Shown: positions 44,571 through 54,804 of the stretch, one piece after another
How positions within the stretch are numbered: the first letter of the stretch is position 1
Layout of the letters: the number at the start of each line of letters is the position of its first letter
DNA from: Bacteroidaceae bacterium
GTDB lineage: Bacteria > Bacteroidota > Bacteroidia > Bacteroidales > Bacteroidaceae
NCBI GenBank assembly: GCA_024398435.1
Contig: JAKSJD010000001.1
Coordinates: 62,001 to 126,000, forward strand
Length of the DNA: 64,000 nucleotides
Reading direction: 5' to 3'
The notes under the pieces: generated by a model
What the model was told of the DNA's origin: nothing
Seen by the model: only the letters and a program-made list of their open reading frames with translations
The model's database searches: none
Position numbers and translations under genes: made by a program

Positions 44571-45344
44571 TTATCTGATGATTCCACGAGTTGATGCCTC
44601 CACGAAATCTACGATATACTGAACTTCCTTACCCATTGGGATTGTCTCGCGAATTTGCTGGAGAGCCTCTGAGAGACGGAGGTTGCTGTTGTAGATAATG
44701 CGATAGGCATTGTGAATATCGTTGATGATTTCTGCAGAATAGTTTCTGCGACGAAGGCCAACTATGTTGAGTCCGCAGAATGAAACTGGTTCGCGAGCTG
44801 CAATGACGAATGGAGGAATGTCCATACTTGTGCGAGTTCCTCCCTGAATCATTGTGTAGCCACCGATGCGGCAGAACTGATGGACAAGAACAACTGCGCT
44901 GATGATTGCATTATCGTCGACAATGACTTCTCCGGCCAACTTTGTGGAGTTACCCATTATGATGCCGCTTCCAAAGACGCAATCGTGGGCAATGTGAGCA
45001 TTTTCCATGATGAGGTTGTTGCTTCCCACTACGGTTTTGCCCTTGCTGGCAGTGCCCCTATGGATAGTAACGTTCTCACGGATACGGTTGTTGTTACCGA
45101 TTTCCACTGTTGTTTCCTCGCCTTTGAACTTAAGGTCTTGTGGAATGGCTCCAATGACTGCACCTGGGAAAAGGAGGTTTCCATCGCCCATGCGAGTACC
45201 GTTCAACAATGTGACGCTGTTCATCAATTCATTGTTATCACCAATTTCTACACCCTTATCAATGAAACAGAATGGGCCAATAGTACAGTTTTCGCCTATC
45301 TTTGCCTCTGGATCAATGTATGCTAATGGACTAATCTTACTCAT
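44571..45344 (-). CDS. lpxA: acyl-ACP:UDP-N-acetylglucosamine O-acyltransferase
   Basis: A 257-residue left-handed beta-helix acyltransferase, the first step of lipid A synthesis. The hexapeptide repeats start ISPLAYIDPEAKIGENCTIG. The catalytic His region is MENAHIAHDCVFGSG, and the C-terminal helical part has FCGLNIVGLRRRNYSAEII. It is 40 bp after lpxC-fabZ on the same strand, the standard Bacteroidetes order. Confidence 0.95.
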   Translation of the reverse strand: MSKISPLAYIDPEAKIGENCTIGPFCFIDKGVEIGDNNELMNSVTLLNGTRMGDGNLLFPGAVIGAIPQDLKFKGEETTVEIGNNNRIRENVTIHRGTASKGKTVVGSNNLIMENAHIAHDCVFGSGIIMGNSTKLAGEVIVDDNAIISAVVLVHQFCRIGGYTMIQGGTRTSMDIPPFVIAAREPVSFCGLNIVGLRRRNYSAEIINDIHNAYRIIYNSNLRLSEALQQIRETIPMGKEVQYIVDFVEASTRGIIR

Positions 45345-45384
45345 TTCTTCTTTTTATATTTTTCTCTCCCATGGAGAGCATTAT

Positions 45385-46767
45385 TTACTTATTCTTAACT
45401 ATCTGAGCCGTAAACTCTGCCTGTGCAACGATTGTGTCGCCAACAAAGACGTAACCTGCCATTGAAGATATTCCTCTGCGAACAGGTCCGAGGAGTTTCA
45501 CTTGCGAGATGAGAGTGTCGCCAGGAACTACTTTTTTGCGGAATTTCACGTTGTCCACCTTGAGGAAGTAGCTTGACCACTTCTCAGGTTCTTCAAGTGT
45601 GTTGAGCACGAGAAGACCTCCTGCCTGTGCCATTGCCTCAACGAGGAGCACTCCCGGCATAACTGGTTCCTCTGGGAAATGTCCTGTGAAGAATGGTTCG
45701 TTTACGGTTACGTTCTTCACGCCCACAATGCTGTTTTCATCGATTTCGATAATCTTATCGACGAGAAGCATTGGATAGCGATGAGGAAGGAGTTCGCGAA
45801 TGCGGTTGACATCAAGAACGGGAGCCTTGTTTGGGTCGTACTGAGGGCATTGAACCTCATGCTTGCGAATGTCTTTGCGGATTTCGCGTGCGAACTTATT
45901 ATTGATTGTATGACCTGGCTTAGTGGCAATCACACGTCCCTTGATAGGACGTCCGATGAGAGCAAGGTCGCCAATGATATCGAGGAGTTTGTGGCGTGCT
46001 GTCTCGTTTGGCCAAGTGAGTGGCTTATTGTTGAGATAACCGAGATTGCGGGCATCGCGATGAGGAATGCCAATCTTATCTGCCAAGGCATCGAACTTAT
46101 CTTGTGGGAGTTCGTTTTCATAGATTACGATGGCATTGTCGAGGTCGCCACCCTTGATAAGTCCAAGTTCGAGGAGAGGTTGAACCTCGCGAACGAAGAC
46201 GAATGTACGTGCAGAGGATACTTCAGCAGCAAAATCTGACAGGTTGTCGAGTGTGGCAAACTGGCTTGCGAGAATCTTCGAATTGAAGGCAATCATCACG
46301 TTTGCACAGAATTCCTCATCTGGAGTGAGGATGATGTGTTCGCCATTCTCGCCCTTGATTTCCATCTTGTGCTTCACTACATAATAGTTCTTATTGGCTG
46401 TCTGTGTCTGCAATCCTGCTTTTTCTATCTCTTGGATGAACATGGTTGCACTTCCGTCGAGAATTGGCATTTCAGGTCCGTCGAGCTGGATAAGGCAGTT
46501 GTCGATGCCTGAAGCATAGAGAGCGGCCATTGCATGCTCGATGGTGCTGACTTTTGCATCACCTTTTGCAATGACGGTTCCGCGTTGTGTTTCGACAACG
46601 TTTTCTGCAAGGCATTCAATGATTGGCTGGTCTTCGAGGTCGATTCTCTGGATTTTATAGCCAAAGTCTTCTGCTGCAGGGCAGAAAGTGGCAGTAATGA
46701 ACTTGCCAGTATGTAGTCCTTTACCCTTGAGAGTAAAGCTTTGATTCAGTGTTAATTGCTTTTGCAT
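45385..46767 (-). CDS. lpxC-fabZ: bifunctional UDP-3-O-acyl-GlcNAc deacetylase / 3-hydroxyacyl-ACP dehydratase
   Basis: A 460-residue natural fusion. Residues 1 to about 305 are LpxC ([20 protein letters not shown], the zinc-site region with [15 protein letters not shown], and the C-terminal [20 protein letters not shown]). From about 315 the protein is FabZ, with [18 protein letters not shown] and the catalytic block [20 protein letters not shown]. It removes the acetyl group in lipid A synthesis and dehydrates hydroxyacyl-ACP for fatty acids. The fusion is characteristic of Bacteroidetes. It overlaps lpxD by 16 bp. Confidence 0.96.
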   Translation of the reverse strand: MQKQLTLNQSFTLKGKGLHTGKFITATFCPAAEDFGYKIQRIDLEDQPIIECLAENVVETQRGTVIAKGDAKVSTIEHAMAALYASGIDNCLIQLDGPEMPILDGSATMFIQEIEKAGLQTQTANKNYYVVKHKMEIKGENGEHIILTPDEEFCANVMIAFNSKILASQFATLDNLSDFAAEVSSARTFVFVREVQPLLELGLIKGGDLDNAIVIYENELPQDKFDALADKIGIPHRDARNLGYLNNKPLTWPNETARHKLLDIIGDLALIGRPIKGRVIATKPGHTINNKFAREIRKDIRKHEVQCPQYDPNKAPVLDVNRIRELLPHRYPMLLVDKIIEIDENSIVGVKNVTVNEPFFTGHFPEEPVMPGVLLVEAMAQAGGLLVLNTLEEPEKWSSYFLKVDNVKFRKKVVPGDTLISQVKLLGPVRRGISSMAGYVFVGDTIVAQAEFTAQIVKNK

Positions 46768-47801
46768 TGTTTCAGTTGTTCAATTTCTTTACGTAATTCG
46801 TTTACTTCCTTCACAAGTTCAGGAAGGTTTTTGTAAGCGGCTGCACTTCGTGCAAAGTTCTGATGGTCGATTGCTGGATAACCCATAACCGTACAGTTGC
46901 CTTGCTTTACGAGTCGTCCTCCAGGTATTCCCGATTGAGCTCCGGCATAGACGCGGTCGCCAAGTGTGATGTGACCTGCAACTCCTACCTGACCTCCGAG
47001 CATGCACCACTGACCGATTTTGCAACTTCCTGCCACTCCGGCTTGTGCCGACATGACGGTGTGGCTGCCTACTTCGACGTTGTGGGCAATCTGAACAAGG
47101 TTGTCGAGTTTCACTCCCTTGTGGACGATTGTTGCGCCCATTGTGGATCGGTCAACACAAGTGTTGGCTCCTACTTCCACATTATCTTCTATAATGACGA
47201 TTCCGATCTGAGGAATCTTCTCATAACCTTCTGGTGTTGGGGCAAATCCGAAGCCATCGGCTCCGATAACGCTTCCGGCATGGAGAATGCAATCGTTGCC
47301 AACAACGCAATCGTGGTAAACCACACTGTTGCTGTACATTATCGTATTCTTACCCACCTTTGCACGAGCTCCAACCGTTGCATGTGGATGAAGTTCGGCT
47401 CCATCGCCAATCTCTGCTCCATCGCCAATGGCAACGAAAGGTGCGAGATAGACATCCTTGCCTATTTTGGCAGTAGGAGCAACGAAAGCGAGAGGGTCGA
47501 TTCCCTTGCGCTTTGGCTTCATCGAATCATAAATCTGAAGCAGTTTGCTCACTGCCTCGTATGCATTCTTAACCCTAATCAAAGTGGCTTCAACTGGTTT
47601 TGAAGGCTTGAAGTCTTCATTTACCAACACCACCGACGACTTGGTTTCATAGATATAATGCTCGTATTGAGGATTGGCGAGGAACGAGATTGCTCCTGGC
47701 TTTCCCTGTTCTATCTTGGCGAAGTCGTTTACAACGGCATTCTCGTCTCCATCGATTGAGCCACCGATAAGGGCAGCTATTTGCTTTGCTTGAAATTCCA
47801 T
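46752..47801 (-). CDS. lpxD: UDP-3-O-(3-hydroxyacyl)glucosamine N-acyltransferase
   Basis: A 349-residue acyltransferase. The N-terminal ~100 residues are the uridine-binding domain ([20 protein letters not shown]), followed by a left-handed beta-helix of hexapeptide repeats ([20 protein letters not shown]). The acyl-site region includes [20 protein letters not shown]. It is the first gene of the lpxD, lpxC-fabZ, lpxA, pRiA4b-like, miaA run and has a TATCTTTG promoter at 47821-47828. Confidence 0.95.
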   Translation of the reverse strand: MEFQAKQIAALIGGSIDGDENAVVNDFAKIEQGKPGAISFLANPQYEHYIYETKSSVVLVNEDFKPSKPVEATLIRVKNAYEAVSKLLQIYDSMKPKRKGIDPLAFVAPTAKIGKDVYLAPFVAIGDGAEIGDGAELHPHATVGARAKVGKNTIMYSNSVVYHDCVVGNDCILHAGSVIGADGFGFAPTPEGYEKIPQIGIVIIEDNVEVGANTCVDRSTMGATIVHKGVKLDNLVQIAHNVEVGSHTVMSAQAGVAGSCKIGQWCMLGGQVGVAGHITLGDRVYAGAQSGIPGGRLVKQGNCTVMGYPAIDHQNFARSAAAYKNLPELVKEVNELRKEIEQLKQCKSN

Positions 47802-47820
47802 ACTTATCCAAATATCGATG

Positions 47821-47828
47821 CAAAGATA
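47821..47828 (-). promoter_or_regulatory. -7 promoter element for the lpxD operon
   Basis: The minus strand reads TATCTTTG followed by CATC, 20 bp before the lpxD start at 47801. Confidence 0.75.
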
Positions 47829-47995
47829 CTAAAAATAATGTATACTTGGGTAAAAACTCTTGGATTTTTATCCAAAAGCCAACGAAAGAAGGAGAAAAGC
47901 CAACAATTGCTACTCACTTGGTAGCACTCGAGTGCAAATCTCGCCCCTTCGAGTGTTGGTTTCGTTTTATTTTCGCCTTATCAAAAGGTCCATTT

Positions 47996-48060
47996 CCACA
48001 AAACTTGTATTTCTGGCAACAAAAGTTTGAAAACAAGGCAATAAAGTTTGTTTTCTATAG
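47996..48060. repeat. three ~22-bp degenerate tandem repeats
   Basis: Units at 47996 (21 bp), 48017 (22 bp) and 48039 (22 bp) share CAACAAAAGTTTG with changes; units 2 and 3 are clearest. They abut the next block, whose unit is different. Confidence 0.7.
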
Positions 48061-48070
48061 GTACATTCTT

Positions 48071-48155
48071 AAATCAGCGTCGCCGTTTAACTAAATTACG
48101 TCGCTGTTTATATAAATTACGTCGCCGTTTAATTAAATTTCGACGTTGATTTAAA
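48071..48155. repeat. four 21-22-bp degenerate tandem repeats
   Basis: Units start at 48071 (22 bp), 48093, 48114 and 48135 (21 bp each). The core is AAATTACGTCGCCGTTTAA; unit 4 is AAATTTCGACGTTGATT. The CGTCG core recalls, but does not match, the block at 8727-8810. Confidence 0.88.
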
Positions 48156-48415
48156 AATATAGCAAGCAAAAACATGTTTTTACCCATGTTTTTCATAGTT
48201 TTCATGCCATTTTACAACAAATTTTGGGCCAAAATCAAAGAATCAACCGAATTGAATCCCGACCAATCAGGCAATCAATGACGAGCAAGCCAATTCTGGC
48301 TTTACCCACACTATCCGAAGCTCTTTTTCTCGCAAAAACCAAACAATAAAGCGAAATACATACACATTATTAAAAATATACGCGCGAAATGCATTGCTAT
48401 TTGTGATTTTATTTC

Positions 48416-48423
48416 TATATTTG
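48416..48423 (+). promoter_or_regulatory. -7 promoter element for the first GH128 gene
   Basis: TATATTTG followed by CACA with a TTG at 48394-48396, 19 bp upstream; it lies 57 bp before the ATG at 48480. Confidence 0.7.
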
Positions 48424-48479
48424 CACACGAAAAGATATTACCAAACCAAACTAAGCAAACAACAAACAACCTCAAGAAT

Positions 48480-51269
48480 ATGATCAAAAGAATTACACTA
48501 TTCGTATTGGCACTCGCAATCCAAATCATTGCACTTGCTGCCAACTCGTCACAAACCGTATCACAAGTGACCTCGGAAGTGACTCTCTCAACTCCAGTCG
48601 ACTACCACATCACTGGCACAACGCCTTTCGCAACAGCCGGAAGCATCAACCTCAACCATGAAGACGCAGTTGTGATTTTCGATGCAATCAAGCCTTCAAA
48701 GGTCATCAGTTCATATCTTCGCTACATCTACGTTAATGGCAACAGAGCAACCAACGATAAAACAGTTCACGTTTCCGTTTGGAAGAATGGTGCTATCGTT
48801 TATCCTCACCCAAACACCACCTTCAAACCTCTCACTGTCTTTACGGAGAAGTATTTCGGAGGAGAAAGCGAAAACAACTATGTGCCTTATCGCAAATACG
48901 GAAGCCTCGGCTCATTCCTCAACAATATCCGCTCATTCAAACTGAAGCGTGGCTATATGGCTTGTCTGGCCACAAACACTGACGGAACCGGCTACAGTCG
49001 CGTATTCATCGCACAAGATGAGGATATGGAAGTGGCCGACCTCGGCAAATACCTCAGCGGAAAAGTAGGTTTCATCCGCATTGTTGCTTGGAAAGCAGTA
49101 TCGAAGAAAGGTACGGCCAACAGCGATGTTAACATGCTCAATGCCCAATCCACCTACAACTGGGGCGGTGGCGACGACCCTCTCACAAATGTCGACTATG
49201 AATATGTGGGCATGCACCATCATGAAGGTTGGACAAACTGGGGCGACCTTGCCAACAACGCCCACGAAATCCACGTTCTCGGAAACAACGAACCTGACAA
49301 CTCGGGCGACTCAAAAGAGCAATACATTCCTCGTGCCGACATTGAAAAAACACTCTTCGCAAACGGTGCTTGGCAGGAATCACAGAAGACAGGTATGCGA
49401 ATCGGTTCGCCTGCTCCATCGGGAGATATTGGCGGATGGCTCGGAGATTTCATGAATCTCTCAAACAAATACAACCAACGTATCGACTTCGTAGTGCTCC
49501 ACCTCTATTGGTATGCATCTGGCGATTCCTATAGCAGCCAAGTGAATTCAGTTTACAATTCTTGGCACCGCCCTGTTTGGATCAGCGAATGGAACTATGG
49601 TGCCAACTGGACAGGCGAAACTTGGCCAGACGGAAACCGTGGAGCCGGAACGAGAAACCAAGCTCACGCAAAAGCCGGAATCTCCGACATCGTGACAAAA
49701 CTCGAAGCAAACCCTCACCTCGAACGCTATATGATCTACAACTGGGTCGAAGATTGCCGTTCAGTCATCCTCAACAATTCGCTCACTCCTGCCGGTCAAT
49801 GGTATGCCGACCACAAGTCGAATATGGCATACACCGGTGGCGAAGGTTACGTACCAGGTTGGACATATTGGGCACCAACCGACCTTACCGTCACTTACAC
49901 AAAGTCGACCAAGAAAGCCGTTCTCAATTGGAAGAGCGAAAACGGAAAGCAAACCGACTCTGTTTGGGTAGAAAGAAAGGTCGATGGAGTTGATAGAGAC
50001 TTCGTCAGAATCGCAACTCTTGGCCTCAGCCAAAGCAAGAACCTGCAATACAGTGCCGATGACCTCAGCGATGTTGCAGGACTTGTAACTTACAGAATCT
50101 GCAACTTCGACTCCGACGGAAAGAAACGTTACACTGGCGAAGCTTATGTTACAATCGGTACTTCCACTGGCAATGAGACACTGCAATACGGAAAACTCAC
50201 TATTTCAACCACTGAAGGAATCGATGTTGGTTTTGGTCAGGCACTCGAATCCATACCTGCCGTCTTCACGGGTATTCCAACCAACAAGAACACAACCATG
50301 ACGCCTACAGCCATGGTTACTTCCGTAACAAAGAAGGGATTCACTTATCAGATGCTTCCTTGGCAACAGTCGGGAACCCAAACAGTAGAAAGCAACGAGC
50401 AGATTCCATTCATGGCTATGCTCTACGGCAACTACAAATATGGAGACATGGACGTAGAAGTCGGCAGCACAAAAGTAGGTGCCGATACTGTTGAAGTATT
50501 GTTCAATCAGCCATTCCCGGAAGGTGTGAAACCAGTTGTCATCACAGAGTTCAAGCCAATTCTCAAGACCCACCCTCTCATGGTTCGCATTTGGGACGTC
50601 ACCAATACTGGCTTCAAGGCCGTTGCCCTCTATGAAGCTGGCCTCAACAAGAAGGTAGCCACTGCTCAAACATTGATGTACATGGCTTGCACACCAGGAA
50701 TCGGAATCGTTTCTGACGACATTCAAATCTCTGCAGGCATTAGCGAGAATACACTCTACGGCACAACAATGCGCCAGGAAGTATTCGACTACACCAATCC
50801 TGACGGCAGTGTAAGCGAAGGTGCCGACTCTATTGCACTCGAAAACCCATTCATCTTCGGTTCGGCACAAACATACAACTATCCTACAGGAATCGTTCTT
50901 CGCCGAATGACAGATATAACTACAGTTGGCGACGATGACATCACATACACTTATGGTTCACGCATCAAGCGATGTGTCGATGGAAGTGCAACCGTCTCTG
51001 TAAAGAACAACAAGGACACTGGCGACGAATTCGGATGGATTTGCATCTCTGCTCCTTCTGTTCCTGCCGGCATCAACGATGTGGTTATTGCACGAAGTGA
51101 AGACCCTATCAGAGCAGATGTAATCAACAAGTGCATATATGTTGAAGGCGACACTCCTTATACAATATACAATATAAACGGAACAAAGGTAGCCGCCAAC
51201 GCCACTCAGGAACCAGGTGTCTATATCGTTCGTCAAGGCAAGAAAACTGCAAAGGTAATCGTAAGATAA
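48480..51269 (+). CDS. GH128-type glycoside hydrolase with T9SS sorting domain
   Basis: A 929-residue exported enzyme with a signal peptide ending LALAA-like residues. An N-terminal beta domain (about 35-210; AVVIFDAIKPSKVISSYLRY, FKLKRGYMACLATNTDG) is also present in the next protein. The Asl1/GH128 barrel follows, with the likely acid/base Glu271 in GNNEPDNSGD and the nucleophile Glu370 in VWISEWNYGANWTG. An FN3-like region lies near 460-560. The end has a T9SS type A sorting signal (YTIYNINGTKVAANATQEPG, then VYIVRQGKKTAKVIVR). GH128 enzymes cut beta-1,3-glucans. PorU and PorV at the left of the window could export it. Confidence 0.82.
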   Translation: MIKRITLFVLALAIQIIALAANSSQTVSQVTSEVTLSTPVDYHITGTTPFATAGSINLNHEDAVVIFDAIKPSKVISSYLRYIYVNGNRATNDKTVHVSVWKNGAIVYPHPNTTFKPLTVFTEKYFGGESENNYVPYRKYGSLGSFLNNIRSFKLKRGYMACLATNTDGTGYSRVFIAQDEDMEVADLGKYLSGKVGFIRIVAWKAVSKKGTANSDVNMLNAQSTYNWGGGDDPLTNVDYEYVGMHHHEGWTNWGDLANNAHEIHVLGNNEPDNSGDSKEQYIPRADIEKTLFANGAWQESQKTGMRIGSPAPSGDIGGWLGDFMNLSNKYNQRIDFVVLHLYWYASGDSYSSQVNSVYNSWHRPVWISEWNYGANWTGETWPDGNRGAGTRNQAHAKAGISDIVTKLEANPHLERYMIYNWVEDCRSVILNNSLTPAGQWYADHKSNMAYTGGEGYVPGWTYWAPTDLTVTYTKSTKKAVLNWKSENGKQTDSVWVERKVDGVDRDFVRIATLGLSQSKNLQYSADDLSDVAGLVTYRICNFDSDGKKRYTGEAYVTIGTSTGNETLQYGKLTISTTEGIDVGFGQALESIPAVFTGIPTNKNTTMTPTAMVTSVTKKGFTYQMLPWQQSGTQTVESNEQIPFMAMLYGNYKYGDMDVEVGSTKVGADTVEVLFNQPFPEGVKPVVITEFKPILKTHPLMVRIWDVTNTGFKAVALYEAGLNKKVATAQTLMYMACTPGIGIVSDDIQISAGISENTLYGTTMRQEVFDYTNPDGSVSEGADSIALENPFIFGSAQTYNYPTGIVLRRMTDITTVGDDDITYTYGSRIKRCVDGSATVSVKNNKDTGDEFGWICISAPSVPAGINDVVIARSEDPIRADVINKCIYVEGDTPYTIYNINGTKVAANATQEPGVYIVRQGKKTAKVIVR

Positions 51270-51306
51270 TCCTTCAATGCCGACAAACAAGAACTTTCCC
51301 ATCTAT

Positions 51307-54300
51307 ATGAAGTCAGATAGATTCGCCTACACAATAGTCACCATCATTTTGATGCTTTGCACAACAAATGCAAAAGCACAAGACAACTCCATTCGTGATG
51401 GTGGAGAATACTATATATATAATGTGTACTACAACAAGGCTTTAGGAGGCAATGCCGACAACTCTTCTCCTGCATTGTCAACATTCGGGACAAACAAAGA
51501 AGACAATTACATCTTTGTTGCCGAAGCCTCGTCACTTCATAAAGGATACTATTGGCTGAAACAGAAATCAACGGGAAAGTATCTTCAGGCAAGCAATAAA
51601 ACTGGCGATACCTGGAGCATTTGGTTTGCAGGAAGCCTCAACAAAGAATACAATTCATACGAATGGGCCTTGACCGGAGGCATAAATGGAGAAATCATCT
51701 CAAACAGAGGAGAACAAATCAACGAAACGGGAAACGTTCGCATTGCTCCTGATGCCGGAAAGGAAAGTGACACATATATTTATATATATTATGACAAACC
51801 TGTTAGCGAAAGAACCGTTTGGCAGTTTGTTGATGCTAACTACCCTCTCAATGTTGGTCGCTTGAAACTTTACACTGATGCTCTCGACGAAGCTATCAGT
51901 CAAGGCGAAAAGATGTTTGAAAGTTCAATTTTCGGAACAGATGACGACAAAGCCGAACTTGCCACCGCCTTATACAATGCCCGTTCAGCACGCATTGATG
52001 CTTCATTAGAGAATATCGAACTCATGGAAACTGCCCGTACAGGTTTGTTGGCTGCCATAAGCAATTTGCAGGAAGGCAACTATACCATTTGGATTTCTGG
52101 CAGTAGTTTCAACACGGACAATGCTTTCACGGTTGCGCTCAACCAAACATCACTTAATTTTTCGGAAGATGCTGAAGCAATGTTTATCATTCGCAATTCG
52201 GAAAAGACAGGATGTGTTCTCACGATAAAGCAAAACAATGTTTGCATTGGTAATAGCGAATTCTCTGTTGCCAACACAACTCAACCCCATGATTACCAAC
52301 TTGCTTTTGACGGTTCGGAAGTAAACCTATATATTGACGGGACCTTCATTGGCAAAGCCGAGCAACAAGCAGTAGCGCCAATTACTTCTGTTGGCACATC
52401 TGCCGAATGGACCGTTTTCGGCTTAAATTCACTTGCAAGTTACACTCCTATTATTGTTAGTAGAAAGTCAGCTCTCAAACCAGGAGAGTTCTTCCTCAAC
52501 GAATATAATAAGGCAGAAAATGAGATTCTTTTGTCAATTAACAACAAAGTGCAAATCAGCAACAGCATCGACTGCCACATCCTGAGCTCAAATCCACTAA
52601 ACAACAGTTCAATTGACCTCGCTGATGACAATGCGTGGATTATTTTCGACAATGTCCGTCCATCTAACGTTATTAACAATTATCTTAAATACATAAGCAT
52701 AAAAGGAGCTAAAGCCATCAATGGACAGAATTGCCGAGTTGCAATCTATTTGCAAGGAGCTGTAGTTTATCCTTGTCCAAAGAACAAAATTGCCATGTAT
52801 GGTTATAGTGGAGAAATGTTTTCAGGTAACGAATATACATTCACTGAGGGCAATCGGGATGTTGGTGTCGCCTCTAACGAAATACAAAGTTTCACATTGA
52901 AACGAGGATATATGGTATGCCTTGCCACAGAAAGTGACGGTGGAGGATATAGTCGTATATATGTAGCAGATCATTGTGATAAAGAAATACCTGTATTGCC
53001 AGAATTATTGAAGCAACGCATTTCGTACATCAATATCCGTCCTTGGAATTGGGTTTCGAAGAAAGGTTGGTGCTCAACAGAAGACATTGGCGCAATCAAT
53101 TCTGAAGGCAAATTATTGGGAACAACCTGGTTCTATACTTGGAGTGCTGACAGAAACACCCAAACGGACATGGAATATGTTCCTCACAAGGCACATATAT
53201 ATTGGCCAAGTTGGAGCGAAATCAACAACAAGCGCAATTCGACTGCTGTATTAGGATTCAACGAACCTGAACATGGAGAACAACACGAAAGCAGTGATTG
53301 TTCATGTGGAGGTAGTATTGATGCATGGAAGGCTTGCACGAAAACGCCTGAATTCCAAGCAAGTGGACTTCGAATAGGAAGTCCTTCCCCTACCGATGCT
53401 TCGTGGCTGACAAATTACATCGGCCACTGCAATGACATGGCTTATCGTGTTGACTTTGTCAGTTTCCACGCTTATTGGGGCACAAACGAAGCACCAAATG
53501 CTTCTTCATGGAAGAGCCAGTTGCAAAGTATCTACAACAACACGAAACGCCCTATCTGGATTACGGAATGGAACAATGGAGCATCTTGGACAACTGAAGG
53601 TTGGCCTTCCGACTACAACGACAAACTGGCAAAACAAAAGAATGCCATCAAGAGCATTCTCGAAGTGTTGGACGGATGCGATTTCATAGAAAGATACTCA
53701 CTTTACAACTGGGATTCATATTATCGTGCTGCCATATCATGGGACAGCAACAAGAACAATTGGTGGGTTACACCTTGCGGAGAAGTATATCGAGACGCCC
53801 ATCCTTCTCATGCATATCAAGAGAAGATGCAGTTCACACCAATTGGTTGGTTCCCTTCGATGAAGACAGACAACACATTAGCCTTTTCTTTTACAGTAAT
53901 TGGAAGGAAGTTCCTTCCTGTAATAACCAACAAGAATGGCGACTTCACAAAAGAGGAAATAATAGAATATCTTGATGCCGATGGCCAATGGAAGACATTC
54001 TATACTACAACTGAACGTTACAAACTGGAAACCACAAGTGAACGAAGCGAAACCATTTCATGTGATGATTGTAATACAGAAGCCCTCATGAACGACTCAA
54101 TCACTCTAAGAATAAGAATCGTAACTCTTAAAGGCGACGAAACAACAAGCGAACCTGTCACTATGAAAGTGCCTTCAACAATTAAGGCTCACTACACAGG
54201 AATTGACGAAATCAACATTGATTCAGAGAATCAGATTGATGCGAAAATCTACGATATTCAAGGAAAAGAAATCCAAACAGGCAAGAACAACAATATTGAA

Positions 54301-54354
54301 ATTTTACCAACAGGTACATACATAATTAATGGAAAGAAAGTATTTATCCGCTGA
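51307..54354 (+). CDS. GH128-type glycoside hydrolase with extra N-terminal domains and T9SS sorting domain
   Basis: A 1015-residue paralogue of the preceding gene, starting at ATG 51307 (an in-frame ATG at 51277 would add ten residues). The signal peptide ends NAKAQ. Residues ~20-190 look like a beta-trefoil carbohydrate-binding domain, a helical linker follows, and then a LamG-like segment. The domain shared with the first enzyme comes next (WIIFDNVRPSNVINNYLKYI, SFTLKRGYMVCLATESDG). The GH128 barrel has Glu653 in GFNEPEHGEQ and Glu754 in WITEWNNGASWT. The tail is a T9SS signal (DAKIYDIQGKEIQTGKNNN, then PTGTYIINGKKVFIR). It is 37 bp after the first gene, so the two are probably one operon. 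Confidence 0.82.
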   Translation: MKSDRFAYTIVTIILMLCTTNAKAQDNSIRDGGEYYIYNVYYNKALGGNADNSSPALSTFGTNKEDNYIFVAEASSLHKGYYWLKQKSTGKYLQASNKTGDTWSIWFAGSLNKEYNSYEWALTGGINGEIISNRGEQINETGNVRIAPDAGKESDTYIYIYYDKPVSERTVWQFVDANYPLNVGRLKLYTDALDEAISQGEKMFESSIFGTDDDKAELATALYNARSARIDASLENIELMETARTGLLAAISNLQEGNYTIWISGSSFNTDNAFTVALNQTSLNFSEDAEAMFIIRNSEKTGCVLTIKQNNVCIGNSEFSVANTTQPHDYQLAFDGSEVNLYIDGTFIGKAEQQAVAPITSVGTSAEWTVFGLNSLASYTPIIVSRKSALKPGEFFLNEYNKAENEILLSINNKVQISNSIDCHILSSNPLNNSSIDLADDNAWIIFDNVRPSNVINNYLKYISIKGAKAINGQNCRVAIYLQGAVVYPCPKNKIAMYGYSGEMFSGNEYTFTEGNRDVGVASNEIQSFTLKRGYMVCLATESDGGGYSRIYVADHCDKEIPVLPELLKQRISYINIRPWNWVSKKGWCSTEDIGAINSEGKLLGTTWFYTWSADRNTQTDMEYVPHKAHIYWPSWSEINNKRNSTAVLGFNEPEHGEQHESSDCSCGGSIDAWKACTKTPEFQASGLRIGSPSPTDASWLTNYIGHCNDMAYRVDFVSFHAYWGTNEAPNASSWKSQLQSIYNNTKRPIWITEWNNGASWTTEGWPSDYNDKLAKQKNAIKSILEVLDGCDFIERYSLYNWDSYYRAAISWDSNKNNWWVTPCGEVYRDAHPSHAYQEKMQFTPIGWFPSMKTDNTLAFSFTVIGRKFLPVITNKNGDFTKEEIIEYLDADGQWKTFYTTTERYKLETTSERSETISCDDCNTEALMNDSITLRIRIVTLKGDETTSEPVTMKVPSTIKAHYTGIDEINIDSENQIDAKIYDIQGKEIQTGKNNNIEILPTGTYIINGKKVFIR

Positions 54355-54621
54355 TTTTTAATATTAATTAGCAGAAGTCGATTTGTAGTAAAAAATCGAA
54401 CAACGGAATCTTTTCAAAGCTCAAGAATAGATTTTTTCGTAATTATCAATTTAGCAATTAGCGAATTACTGCACAGAATGTTTCTATTCGACCTCTCTTA
54501 GGATTTTGACTTGTTATTTTCCTACATTGGTCGATTATATTTCCAACTAGTTTAGACGTTATTTATATTTCAGAATTGCCATCATTCGATCATGAATCTC
54601 ATTAGGGGAAGGAGTGCTAAA

Positions 54622-54720
54622 AGTGACAGGTTACTGACAAGTTAGTGACAGGTTTGGGTATTACCTGTCACTACACAACCCACTGACAATCTATCGGTTA
54701 CAAGCAAAAGTGACAGGATT
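54622..54720. repeat. ~22-bp periodic repeat region with GTGACAGG cores
   Basis: GTGACAGGTT occurs at 54623 and 54645, exactly 22 bp apart, and GTGACAGG again at 54710, 65 bp (about three periods) further. An inverted ACCTGTCAC is at 54663-54671. The intermediate units are strongly diverged. Confidence 0.65.
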
Positions 54721-54804
54721 ACAGGTTTTTATAGACATAAACTTTTCAAGGTAGAAACCAGATAACACGCATCCAATGTTCGGCAGTCAATACCTTAGCA
54801 GAAA

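Larger units (their letters stand above)
47802..48479. other. 678-bp gap with successive short tandem repeats and two promoters
   Basis: Between lpxD and the first GH128 gene there is no credible ORF. It holds the lpxD promoter, two copies of AAAAGCCAAC 21 bp apart (47874 and 47895), a partial inverted motif ACTCGAGTG, a three-unit block at 47996-48060, a four-unit block at 48071-48155, and the GH128 promoter at 48416-48423. The blocks differ in sequence but all have 21-22 bp periods. Confidence 0.7.

Noticed and set aside
47895..47965. tRNA-like sequence with CCAAC/GTTGG arms
   Set aside because: The arms and a TGGTAGC stretch look tRNA-like at first sight, but no anticodon arm or standard T-loop can be folded, and the AAAAGCCAAC part is a 21-bp repeat.
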